Assembly (NCBI GenBank): GCA_964449465.1
Contig: CAYVBK010000013.1
Coordinates: forward strand, 54,973 to 118,972
DNA from: CAYRXM01 sp964449465
Lineage (GTDB): Bacteria > Chloroflexota > Anaerolineae > JAFGEY01
Direction: 5' to 3'
Length of the DNA: 64,000 nt
How positions within the stretch are numbered: the first letter of the stretch is position 1; every line of letters begins with the position of its first letter. Under the pieces are notes generated by a model that was given only the letters and a program-made list of their open reading frames with translations, made no database searches and was not told the DNA's origin. The translations under genes and the position numbers were made by a program. Of this stretch, positions 8,003 to 15,960 are shown piece after piece.

Positions 8003-8941
8003 TTACCCCCTCGCCCGCAGCCTGGGATTGAACACTTCTTCCAGCGAACGGCTCATCCACACCATTGCCAGTTGAAAGAAAGCGATGGTAAACACCGGAG
8101 CCAGAATATAGGCCGCCGAATCTTTGAAAAAAATAGCCCCGCGCGTCCAGGCAATGCTGATCATCACACCCCAGTTATGGCTGGAAAAAGGCACCAACCC
8201 CAACAACACCAGGCCGGTTTGAGCATAAATGGCCCCGGTCATCGAAAAGGTGAAACTGATGGCAATATAGCTCATCATGTTGGGCAAAATTTCCTTGAAC
8301 ACAATGTGCCATACACCCAGGTCCAGCGTCATTGCCGCCTCGATATAATCGCGCTCACGCAGCGACAAGACCTGCGCCCGGATCGCCCGAAACAGGCTGG
8401 GCCACGACAGTGCCGCCAGGATCAGCGACAGCACCAGCATACTCTTGACCTGGATAAACCCGGCCAGGACAATTTGCAAAGGAAACGAGGGGATGGACAT
8501 AAAAATGTCGGCAAACATGACCAAAAAGGCATCCACTGCGCCGCCCAGCACCGCCGAGACCGCCCCCAGTGTCACCCCAACAGCTGTGGTGATGATGGCG
8601 GTGAGCAAGGCGGTAGTCAAAATATCGCGCCCGCCGTTCACCACCTGCGACAGCGTGTCGCGCCCCTCGTGATCCATCCCCAAGGGATGCTGCCAGGATG
8701 GTTTTTCAAAAATGCGGGCGATACGGGTCTCCTTGTCTACCGGAATGACCAGCGGCCCTAGAAAAGAAATGACAAAATAAAGCACTACGATGACAAAGCC
8801 GATAAAACCGATGCGGTTGCGCGCCATCAAGCGAAAAAAGTCTACTACCCCGCGCCCGATGCCCAACACCACATCCTTGAATGTGCGCTCGTACACCACC
8901 GTGCTGCGTACAGCGTCTTCCGGCAAAGTCAGGTTGGACAT
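8003..8941 (-). CDS. Peptide ABC transporter permease (OppC/DppC-like)
   Basis: About 312 residues, with an N-terminal cytoplasmic segment, a first helix at about 42-64, a periplasmic-side loop containing HPLGMDHEGRD (a hallmark of OppC/DppC permeases) and further helices. The permease EAA loop is visible as EAAMTLDLG followed by ILPN. The ATG at 8941 is chosen because GGGAGG lies 8 nt upstream and begins one base after the OppB-like stop. It forms the channel with the OppB-like subunit. Confidence 0.9.
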   Translation of the reverse strand: MSNLTLPEDAVRSTVVYERTFKDVVLGIGRGVVDFFRLMARNRIGFIGFVIVVLYFVISFLGPLVIPVDKETRIARIFEKPSWQHPLGMDHEGRDTLSQVVNGGRDILTTALLTAIITTAVGVTLGAVSAVLGGAVDAFLVMFADIFMSIPSFPLQIVLAGFIQVKSMLVLSLILAALSWPSLFRAIRAQVLSLRERDYIEAAMTLDLGVWHIVFKEILPNMMSYIAISFTFSMTGAIYAQTGLVLLGLVPFSSHNWGVMISIAWTRGAIFFKDSAAYILAPVFTIAFFQLAMVWMSRSLEEVFNPRLRARG

Positions 8942-8942
8942 G

Positions 8943-10046
8943 CTATTTTCCTCCCCCGACCCGAATGCGCGGGTCCAGCACGCTGTACAAAAAGTCGGCC
9001 AGCAGGTTGGAGAAAATGACCACAAAGGTGATCATTAAAAAGATGCCTTGCATCACCGGATAATCTCGCCCGCCGACCGCGCCGCCCAGGCGGCTGCCGA
9101 TGCCCGGATACACAAAATAGGTCTCGATCAAGGCCGACCCGCCAATGGCAAAACCGATGCTAATGGCTAACTGGCTAGCCAACGGCAGCAAAGCATTGCG
9201 CCCCACATACGCCGTCGTGATGCGTCCATCGGACAGGCCGCGCGCCCGCGCCACCGTCACATAATCCTCGCCCAACGTGTTGATCGTGCTGCTCTTCATG
9301 GTCAGCGTCCAGCCACCGACGGTGGTCAACACATAGGTGGCGATGGGCAGCGAAGCGTGAAAAAACGCATCCTTGATAAACGTCCAGGTAAAGCCCGGCT
9401 GAATGCCCGGCGTGTACGCCCCGCGCATCTGATGAATGGGCACCAGGGCTTTGCCATTGATCTTGATCTGCACGCCCAAAAACACAATAATCAAGATGGC
9501 CTGCAAATAGCCCGGAATCGCGCTCAAAAACGAAGACAGACCGGTGATGATCGGGTCTATCACAGACTGCCGACGATATGCGGTGACCGTCCCCACCAGC
9601 ACCCCGATGGTAAAACTGATCGACAGACCGGTCCCCACGCTGAACAACGTCCAGGGCAGCACCGCCTTGATGATATCAATCACCGGCGTGCCGCGCGACA
9701 GCAGCGAAACCCCCAAATCGCCGCGCAGCAGGTTGCTCAAATAATCCATATACTGGCGGGTCAGCGGAGCATCCAGGTCAATGGCAAAGATGGTACGCGC
9801 CCGATCCATCGCTTCCTGGCGACTCATGCCCTCACTGTACATCAAGTCAATGACAAAACGCTCCACCGGGTTGGACGGCATCATGCGCACCAGGAAAAAA
9901 ATCAGGGTGGTCACAAAAAAGATGGTGAACAGGGCCTTGCCCACCTGGCGGACATAATAACTCGACAGCACCGCCCGCACAATGCGCGCCATGTCCAGCC
10001 CGCCCGATGAGGTTGCCTGCGAATCCAGAGGCACTGCTGCGCTCAC
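8943..10046 (-). CDS. Peptide ABC transporter permease (OppB/DppB-like)
   Basis: About 367 residues with six hydrophobic helices, the first at about 40-60 (FTIFFVTTLIFFLVRMMP). The OppB-type loop and EAA-like region (VARARGLSDGRI) are visible. The likely start is GTG at 10046, because AAGGAG lies 8 nt upstream. It is the first transporter gene after the ROK regulator, 27 nt downstream of its stop, so the two are probably cotranscribed. Confidence 0.9.
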   Translation of the reverse strand: MSAAVPLDSQATSSGGLDMARIVRAVLSSYYVRQVGKALFTIFFVTTLIFFLVRMMPSNPVERFVIDLMYSEGMSRQEAMDRARTIFAIDLDAPLTRQYMDYLSNLLRGDLGVSLLSRGTPVIDIIKAVLPWTLFSVGTGLSISFTIGVLVGTVTAYRRQSVIDPIITGLSSFLSAIPGYLQAILIIVFLGVQIKINGKALVPIHQMRGAYTPGIQPGFTWTFIKDAFFHASLPIATYVLTTVGGWTLTMKSSTINTLGEDYVTVARARGLSDGRITTAYVGRNALLPLASQLAISIGFAIGGSALIETYFVYPGIGSRLGGAVGGRDYPVMQGIFLMITFVVIFSNLLADFLYSVLDPRIRVGGGK

Positions 10047-10073
10047 CGTTCTGCTCCTTTCTTCCAACAACGA

Positions 10074-11261
10074 CTAATAAATGCCCAATTCACAAGATAG
10101 CAACAGCGCGGCCGCGCCCAAAATTACACTGTCGGCGCCCAACGCCGATACCTGGATGTGCGCCGCCTGGCTCAAAGCTGCCAACATACCCTGACTCACA
10201 TACTGCTCAATGGCCTGAACCCATCGCGGCCCCAGGTCCATCACGCTGCCAGAAAGAACCACATGATGGATGCCCAACACGCTAACAATATGCGAAATGG
10301 CCTGGCCCAAATAACCGGCCGCCTCACCTATCATCAGAGACACGTCAGGATCGCCGCCATCCAGGGCCTGCCGAATGGTCTCCAGGCGCACCGTCTGCCC
10401 GTTCGGCGACAGCCGACTCAACATACCGCCGGGGTTTTGTTGGACGATCCGACTTGCCTGCTGCATCAACGCCGGCCCGCTGACCAGCGTCTCCAGGCAG
10501 CCTTTGTGACCACAACCGCAGTGAACGCCGTCGCGCTGCATCACCACATGACCGATCTCGCCTGCGCCAAAGCCATCGCCATCGTACAGCCGCCGATTCA
10601 AGACAATGCCCGCACCAACCCCGCGCCCCAACCGAATGACCACCAGATTGGACACCTGCCTGCCTGCGCCAAAGATCATCTCGGCCAACGCTGCCGCCTG
10701 ACAATCGTTGGCAATATAGACCGGCAGATCGTATTTTTCGGTCAGTCGGGCACCCAGTGGCAGATTGTACCACCCCAGATTGACCGCATTGAGGATCATA
10801 CCCCCTCGCGTATCCATCAAACCGGGCGCGCCAATGCCAATCCCCATAATCGCACCGGGTGCCGCCATCGCCAGTTGCTCAATCAATTGCTCGGCCAGCA
10901 ACAGCGCATCCTGGCCGATCCGACCATCCAGCGGCAAATTGATGCTGCGCCAGATCTGGCCGCGCAAATTGACCACCGCGCCACGAAACTCGCTGCTGGC
11001 CAGGTCCACCCCGATCAAATAGCGGGCATCGCCATTCACGCTGAGCAAGATGGGCGGCTTGCCACCGGCCGACGGCCCCCAGCCCGACTCGATCACCAAT
11101 CCTTCGCGGATCAACTCGGCCACCGCCTCTGAGACTGTAGTCGGCGTCAGGCGGGTTGAACGGGCAATATCGGCGCGGCTGATCTGACCATCATCATAAA
11201 TCGTTTTGAGGATCAGTTGCACATTGTGGGTCTTGATCTGCTGTCGAGTGGCTTTTTTCAT
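10074..11261 (-). CDS. ROK-family transcriptional regulator
   Basis: About 395 residues. The N-terminal winged helix-turn-helix (about residues 8-70: ISRADIARSTRLTPTTVSEAV) is followed by a ROK sugar-kinase-like fold. The zinc-binding motif HCGCGHKGCLE is intact, and DLASSEFRGA marks the phosphate-binding loop region. ROK repressors of the NagC/Mlc/XylR type sense sugars or sugar phosphates. This one heads the operon for a peptide-type importer, so the imported solute may be an oligosaccharide or glycopeptide (inference). A promoter and a palindromic candidate operator lie directly upstream, which suggests autoregulation. Start ATG 11261 gives MKKATRQQIKTHN, a typical ROK beginning. Confidence 0.9.
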   Translation of the reverse strand: MKKATRQQIKTHNVQLILKTIYDDGQISRADIARSTRLTPTTVSEAVAELIREGLVIESGWGPSAGGKPPILLSVNGDARYLIGVDLASSEFRGAVVNLRGQIWRSINLPLDGRIGQDALLLAEQLIEQLAMAAPGAIMGIGIGAPGLMDTRGGMILNAVNLGWYNLPLGARLTEKYDLPVYIANDCQAAALAEMIFGAGRQVSNLVVIRLGRGVGAGIVLNRRLYDGDGFGAGEIGHVVMQRDGVHCGCGHKGCLETLVSGPALMQQASRIVQQNPGGMLSRLSPNGQTVRLETIRQALDGGDPDVSLMIGEAAGYLGQAISHIVSVLGIHHVVLSGSVMDLGPRWVQAIEQYVSQGMLAALSQAAHIQVSALGADSVILGAAALLLSCELGIY

Positions 11262-11342
11262 CTGGCCGACGGCTCCTGGCCGCGCTGACGCAAACAACAG
11301 AATGACGCAGAAAAGAGTGGAAAAAAGGAGTACGATGAAGGA

Positions 11343-11377
11343 TAAGAAACAGGATAGTGCTGTGAAGCAGTTTCTAA
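11343..11377 (-). promoter_or_regulatory. Candidate operator for the ROK regulator
   Basis: The arms TAAGAAACAG (11343-11352) and CAGTTTCTAA (11368-11377) form an inverted repeat matching at 8 of 10 paired positions with a 15-bp centre. It lies between the transcription start inferred from the promoter at 11400-11428 and the regulator's start codon, where a repressor would block transcription. Confidence 0.45.
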
Positions 11378-11399
11378 GTACACTGGACTTACAAAGCCT

Positions 11400-11428
11400 A
11401 TTTTAACACCGTTTTGCCCCCTTGTCAA
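11400..11428 (-). promoter_or_regulatory. Sigma-70-type promoter for the ROK/peptide transporter operon
   Basis: On the minus strand TTGACA (11423-11428), a 17-bp spacer and TAAAAT (11400-11405). The -35 is a full consensus match and the -10 matches 5 of 6. It leaves a leader of roughly 130 nt before the ROK start codon. Confidence 0.75.
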
Positions 11429-11429
11429 A

Positions 11430-12569
11430 TCATGATCGGAACAGCCAGCTCTCATTCCACGAAAACCGCCATAAAGGTGGAAAGAGGGCTTGCAACAAAG
11501 CTAAATCAAAAGATGATAAGGGTATTCCGTGTATCACCGCAAGCACATCGGCCGGCAAATAGCCAATGACCAGTTGCGCCCACGCGCCCGCCGGCCAGCG
11601 CGCCGCCCGAACACCCGGCGCAATTCCCTGCACAACCTGCGCCGTTCGGCCCTCACATGCAATAGTCAACGCGCCGACGTCGGTATCCAGGCCCAACACC
11701 CCATCGGGACAATCGCCCCCCACCGGACGACAGCGTAGCACCGCCGCGGTGAGCGCGGCCGCATCCAACACCCGCACCCAGTCGGCATCCGGCACCGCGC
11801 CGCTTTCAGGGTCGGCGCCCTGCACCACAACCTGCCCGCCACAGGCGCGCGCCAGCACGGTCAGCGACGTTTCGGGCGAGGCATAGATGGGATAATGCGA
11901 GCCATAGCTCGGCGCAAAAGGGTGCTGAATCAAGATGCGCGTTCTGCCCTGTTCGCGGGCGATGGCTGCTGCCGCCTGCAAGGCCATCCGACACTCGGTC
12001 GGCGTTTGCGCCAAAACGCGCGGCACAGCCAGCAAATCAGGCCACAGAAACGGCGGCGCGCCGACGATCAACAAAGCGGTTGGGTGATCCAGATCGTCCA
12101 GGCTGCCCATAGTGTGCGCCAGGTCGTGCGCCGCAGCCGGGTCCATCGCCCCCAACCGACGTTCGATCTGCTCTGGCGAGATAAAAATGCCGCTGTGATG
12201 GGTAAACACCTCAAAACCCAGGTGGCGATAAAGCGAATGACGGCCATGCAAGATCACCATCGCCTGCCCTTCGGCGCGCAAACGTTCCAAGACATATCCC
12301 ATCAAAGCCGTAAAATGCCCTTCGCCGCGCCGATCCTGGCGTGTGGCAATGTCGCAGATAAACGCATAGGGCACCTGCCCGGCAGGGAAATCTATGTGGC
12401 GGTGCGGATCCACGATCACAAATGACACCGGCTCACCATCTACCACCCGGACGACCGTCCATTCTGGCGGCAACCCGCTCGCATCGGCCTGATACGACTG
12501 TTGCATCACCGCTTGCCAGGCCTGTTGCCCGCGCCCGGTGGTCGCATCCAAATATTCGACATCACTCAT
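11430..12569 (-). CDS. GNAT acetyltransferase with a C-terminal extension
   Basis: About 379 residues. The N-terminal half is a GNAT acetyl-CoA-dependent transferase with the acetyl-CoA loop region RQDRRGEGHFTAL and the helper segment LYRHLGFEVF. The second half is not a standard GNAT core; it may be a degenerate second GNAT-like or SCP2-like domain, as in Eis-type enzymes. Substrate unknown. It is the last of three coupled acetyltransferase genes: its ATG overlaps the previous stop as ATGA. Confidence 0.75.
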   Translation of the reverse strand: MSDVEYLDATTGRGQQAWQAVMQQSYQADASGLPPEWTVVRVVDGEPVSFVIVDPHRHIDFPAGQVPYAFICDIATRQDRRGEGHFTALMGYVLERLRAEGQAMVILHGRHSLYRHLGFEVFTHHSGIFISPEQIERRLGAMDPAAAHDLAHTMGSLDDLDHPTALLIVGAPPFLWPDLLAVPRVLAQTPTECRMALQAAAAIAREQGRTRILIQHPFAPSYGSHYPIYASPETSLTVLARACGGQVVVQGADPESGAVPDADWVRVLDAAALTAAVLRCRPVGGDCPDGVLGLDTDVGALTIACEGRTAQVVQGIAPGVRAARWPAGAWAQLVIGYLPADVLAVIHGIPLSSFDLALLQALFPPLWRFSWNESWLFRS

Positions 12570-13483
12570 CTATCATTCTCCAACGGATGCATGAAAAAGA
12601 GCGTCTTGTTGCGCAGCACAAAACCAACCGACTCGGCCGCTTTTTGCATGGCTGTGTTTTCGCTGCCGGTGCCCAACTCGGCCCAATCCATGCCGCGCCC
12701 CTGCAACAATCGCAGGCCGGTCAACAGCAGTGACCGCGCCAGGCCGCGCCGTTGAAAAGCCGGATGAACCGCCACCGGGTCGGTGTACCCTACCTTGCGC
12801 CCGCGTTGGACATTCTCTTGCTCGCTGATCTGGCACAAGACATAGCCGACCAGGTTGCCATCCGGCGAAACGGCGACCAGGTCCAGTTCGGGTTTGTACT
12901 CAGACGTGCGCATCCACGACAGCCGTTCTTCAACGGTCAAATTCTCGGTGCCAAACGCCGCCCGGTGCAGCTCGACCAACTGCTCTGCTTCACTTTCTCC
13001 CAACACCGGTCGAATGACAAACCCGTCAGGCAACTGCGGCAGCGGAATGTCTCCTTGCAAAGCACGCACATAATGCCAGGCACACTCGAGGTCGCGCACA
13101 AAACCGCGCTGCTCCAGCCAGGCAATGCGCGCCAGATCGTCATCGCGGCAACTCACCTGAAGCGACTCGCTCGCGCCCGACTGCCGCCATTCGGCCAACC
13201 CCCAATCCAACATCTGCTCGATCAATTCATCGTCGGTCAAGGATGGTTCAATTTGAAACGCCAGCGAGTTGTATGTAGGGTTAAAAATGGCAAAACCGAC
13301 CAGGCCATCTCGCACATCATGCCACAGCCGCGTATGCTCGCGAATTTCGGCCAGGCTCAACAGCTCTTGCAAATCGGCGACACAGGGAAACTCGGCCACC
13401 CGGTCGGGCGGGCGTCGCAGCACCAGGCTGATCATGACCGACAAATCCGTCTCATTTGAATATAAACGCGCGTTCCACGCCAT
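12566..13483 (-). CDS. Tandem GNAT acetyltransferase
   Basis: About 305 residues with two GNAT-like halves. The N-terminal one is degenerate. The C-terminal one (from about residue 155) has a clear acetyl-CoA motif in VHPAFQRRGLARSLL and the following ENTAMQKAAESVGF. The arrangement resembles mycothiol-synthase-like tandem GNATs, but nothing in the sequence fixes the substrate. It is joined to the upstream gene by a TGATG overlap and to the downstream gene by ATGA. Confidence 0.8.
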   Translation of the reverse strand: MAWNARLYSNETDLSVMISLVLRRPPDRVAEFPCVADLQELLSLAEIREHTRLWHDVRDGLVGFAIFNPTYNSLAFQIEPSLTDDELIEQMLDWGLAEWRQSGASESLQVSCRDDDLARIAWLEQRGFVRDLECAWHYVRALQGDIPLPQLPDGFVIRPVLGESEAEQLVELHRAAFGTENLTVEERLSWMRTSEYKPELDLVAVSPDGNLVGYVLCQISEQENVQRGRKVGYTDPVAVHPAFQRRGLARSLLLTGLRLLQGRGMDWAELGTGSENTAMQKAAESVGFVLRNKTLFFMHPLENDR

Positions 13484-14052
13484 CAGTCTATCTCCTTTGC
13501 TTCTAAAATACCCAATGCTTCGGGTGGATCGTAAAGCGGGCTGTGGTTCTTTTGCAGAGTAAAACCCAGCCGCCGCATCAAATTGATCGAATGGGCATTG
13601 TCGCCCAGCGCGCTGTTGACGATACGGGCAATGCCCATACGCCGGAATCCATAATCAATCATCGCCCGACCGGCCTCGGTGGCATAGCCCTGCCCCCAAT
13701 ACGCATACCCCAGCGCATAAGTCAACTCAACCTCAATCAAGCCAGGGTCGCGCCAGCGCGACGGGGTGTGTTCAAACACCAGCCAGCTCAGGTCCTCATC
13801 CGGCTCGTATCGCTGAAACCCCATCAAACCGAGCAACTGCTCATCTTGGCGTCGCGTCACCGCCTTGAAACCAAAATCATCCGCCCGCCGAATGTGCCGG
13901 TGCACAAAACGCACCTTGATCTCATCGGGCGTGCCTTGCAGCAGCGACCAGGTGTCCTTGACCCGCCGGTCAGCGTACACCAGTTGATAAATCTCTTCCA
14001 GGTCATCTATAGTAAATGGACGAATGAGCAAACGCTCTGTTTCGATCCACAT
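13483..14052 (-). CDS. RimJ/RimL-type GNAT acetyltransferase
   Basis: About 189 residues of the RimJ/RimL/SpeG-like GNAT group: the opening ETERLLIRPFTIDDLEEIY, the GYAYWGQGYATEA acetyl-CoA-binding motif and NAHSINLMRRLGF near the end. Such enzymes acetylate protein N-termini, polyamines or antibiotics. Start ATG 14052 is set by GAGGAGG six bases upstream. An intrinsic terminator ends only 12 nt before this gene, so it either has its own promoter or depends on read-through. Confidence 0.88.
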   Translation of the reverse strand: MWIETERLLIRPFTIDDLEEIYQLVYADRRVKDTWSLLQGTPDEIKVRFVHRHIRRADDFGFKAVTRRQDEQLLGLMGFQRYEPDEDLSWLVFEHTPSRWRDPGLIEVELTYALGYAYWGQGYATEAGRAMIDYGFRRMGIARIVNSALGDNAHSINLMRRLGFTLQKNHSPLYDPPEALGILEAKEID

Positions 14053-14064
14053 ACTGCCTCCTCG

Positions 14065-14104
14065 AAAAAATGTCCGGTATGGATGGTTCAATCCATACCG
14101 GACA
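14065..14104 (-). terminator. Intrinsic terminator after the ABC exporter pair
   Basis: TGTCCGGTATGGAT (14071-14084) pairs perfectly with ATCCATACCGGACA (14091-14104), and on the minus strand the stem is followed by TTTTTTC (14064-14070). It lies directly after the stop of the second exporter gene. Confidence 0.88.
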
Positions 14105-14114
14105 TGCTCAAAAA

Positions 14115-15947
14115 CTAGGCAGCCATCGCCGCCGCCGGCTGCGCTTCGGGCTTGAAGGCGTCATATTCCTGCTCTAGCATTTTGCGGAACTGGCGCGTGT
14201 ACAGGTCATAGTAATGCCCGCGCGCCCGAATCAGGTCGCCATGCGAACCCTGCTCGATGATGCGCCCCTTTTCGATCACCAGAATGCGGTCGGCGCGTTT
14301 GATCGTAGATAGACGGTGAGCGATGATAAAACTCGTCCGCCCCTGCATCAACGCCTCGATGCCCATCTGGATGCGCGATTCGGTCAGCGTGTCCACCGAG
14401 CTGGTGGCCTCATCCATGATGAAAATGTCGGGGTTAGCCAGCAAGGCTCGCGCCAGGCTGATCAATTGCTTTTGGCCCACCGACAAGAGCGCGCCATCTT
14501 CGCCCACATCCTGATCATACCCCTTGTCCAGTTCGACGATAAAGTCGTGAGCGTGCGCCAACTGCGCCGCCTGCTCCACTTCATGGTCGGTAGCGTTCAG
14601 CCGCCCGTAGCGGATGTTTTCGCGGACGGTGCCCGAAAAGAGGTGCGGCGTCTGCAACACCATACCGATGCGCGACTGGATGGCTTGCTGCGTGAATTCG
14701 GTGCTGTCTCGTCCGTTGATGCGCACCGCTCCGCCGGTCGGCTCGTAAAAGCGGCCCACCAGGTTGACGATGGTAGACTTGCCGCCGCCAGTCTCGCCGA
14801 CCAGGGCAATGCGCTCGCCTTCGCGCACCGACAGGTTGAAATCGCGCAGCACCGGATGCTCGCGCTCGTACCAGAAATCCACATGCTCAAACTCGATGGC
14901 ACCGCGCATCGTACCGGGGTCAACGGCATTGGGCCGATCCACGATGTCAGACTGAGCGTCTAGCAGCGAGAACACCCGCTCGGCCGAGGCCACCGAACGT
15001 TGCATCTCGGCATACACCCGCGCCAGGTCTTGAATCGGCCAGATCATAAAGCCGATGTATGACAGAAACGCCTGGATGCCGCCGATAGTCAGGCCGCCCA
15101 ACTGCATCTGCGCCCCGCTGTACCACACCACCCCGCCGATGCCGAACGCACTGACGATCTGAACCAACGGCAGAAACATGGCCGAGAGCCAGGCGGCGCG
15201 ATAGCCGGCCTTGAACATATTGGCCGACTCGCGACTGAAATCGGCCAGATTTTGCTCTTCACAGTTCAGCGCCTTGACCACCCGCACGCCAGTGATGTTT
15301 TCGTTATACATGCCGGTCAGTTTCGAGTTGATCTTGCGCACCTCGCGATACTGCTTTAATATCTTGGTGCGAAACCAAAAAGCCAGGCCGATCATGATCG
15401 GCACGATGCCCAAGACGATCAAGGCCATGCGCCAGTTGATCCACAGCATAAAGGCCAGACCGGTGCAGATGTTCAGCGATGCCCAGGTAATATCGAGCAA
15501 GCCCCACGTTACCAACTCGGCAATACGCTCCGAGTCCGATGTCACCCGCGCCATGATCCAACCCACCGGCGTCTTGTCATAGTACGAGAACGACAGTTCT
15601 TGCAGGTGATTAAAGGCCTGGCGGCGAATGTCGTATTGCAGGCGATGCCCCAGGATGCCGGCCAAAAAGATAAAGCCAAACACCGTGATCGCCTGAGCCA
15701 GGACGATGCCGCCATTGATGGCAATCAGTTGAAACAGCCGCGCGCGGTTGGTCACCAGGATCGCCTCATCAATGATGCGCTTGCTCTGGTAGGTAAAAAA
15801 CGAGTCCATCACCGAGGTCAGGCCGATCATAACCACAAAACCCAGCACCCAAGTCCAATAAGGCCGCACCAGACCCAAAGCGCGGGCAATGATGCGTCCG
15901 TTAAAGCGAGTATTAAATTCTTCTTCTTCCAGATAAGCGTCAGACAT
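14115..15947 (-). CDS. ABC exporter half-transporter, consensus-Walker-B subunit
   Basis: About 610 residues: a six-helix exporter membrane domain (about 30-330) fused to a nucleotide-binding domain. Walker A is GETGGGKST, Walker B ends in IMDEATSSVD with the catalytic Glu, and the H-loop is IIAHRLS. The signature is LSVGQ, not LSGGQ. Together with the upstream partner, which has Asp in place of the catalytic Glu, this is the pattern of heterodimeric multidrug exporters with one degenerate ATP site (TM287/288, LmrCD, BmrCD types). The ATG at 15947 follows AAGGA, and the gene starts 13 nt after the partner's stop. Confidence 0.9.
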   Translation of the reverse strand: MSDAYLEEEEFNTRFNGRIIARALGLVRPYWTWVLGFVVMIGLTSVMDSFFTYQSKRIIDEAILVTNRARLFQLIAINGGIVLAQAITVFGFIFLAGILGHRLQYDIRRQAFNHLQELSFSYYDKTPVGWIMARVTSDSERIAELVTWGLLDITWASLNICTGLAFMLWINWRMALIVLGIVPIMIGLAFWFRTKILKQYREVRKINSKLTGMYNENITGVRVVKALNCEEQNLADFSRESANMFKAGYRAAWLSAMFLPLVQIVSAFGIGGVVWYSGAQMQLGGLTIGGIQAFLSYIGFMIWPIQDLARVYAEMQRSVASAERVFSLLDAQSDIVDRPNAVDPGTMRGAIEFEHVDFWYEREHPVLRDFNLSVREGERIALVGETGGGKSTIVNLVGRFYEPTGGAVRINGRDSTEFTQQAIQSRIGMVLQTPHLFSGTVRENIRYGRLNATDHEVEQAAQLAHAHDFIVELDKGYDQDVGEDGALLSVGQKQLISLARALLANPDIFIMDEATSSVDTLTESRIQMGIEALMQGRTSFIIAHRLSTIKRADRILVIEKGRIIEQGSHGDLIRARGHYYDLYTRQFRKMLEQEYDAFKPEAQPAAAMAA

Positions 15948-15960
15948 TTTAATTTTCCTT

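Noticed and set aside
7484..8761. Plus-strand open frame of 425 codons
   Set aside because: Antisense to the OppD-like and OppC-like genes; His/Gln/Arg-rich text typical of a shadow frame.
11335..11406. 23-codon plus-strand ORF with AAAAAAGGAG ribosome site
   Set aside because: It lies in the leader of the ROK gene on the opposite strand, has no promoter of its own, and its sequence is explained by the operator palindrome and the -10 element.
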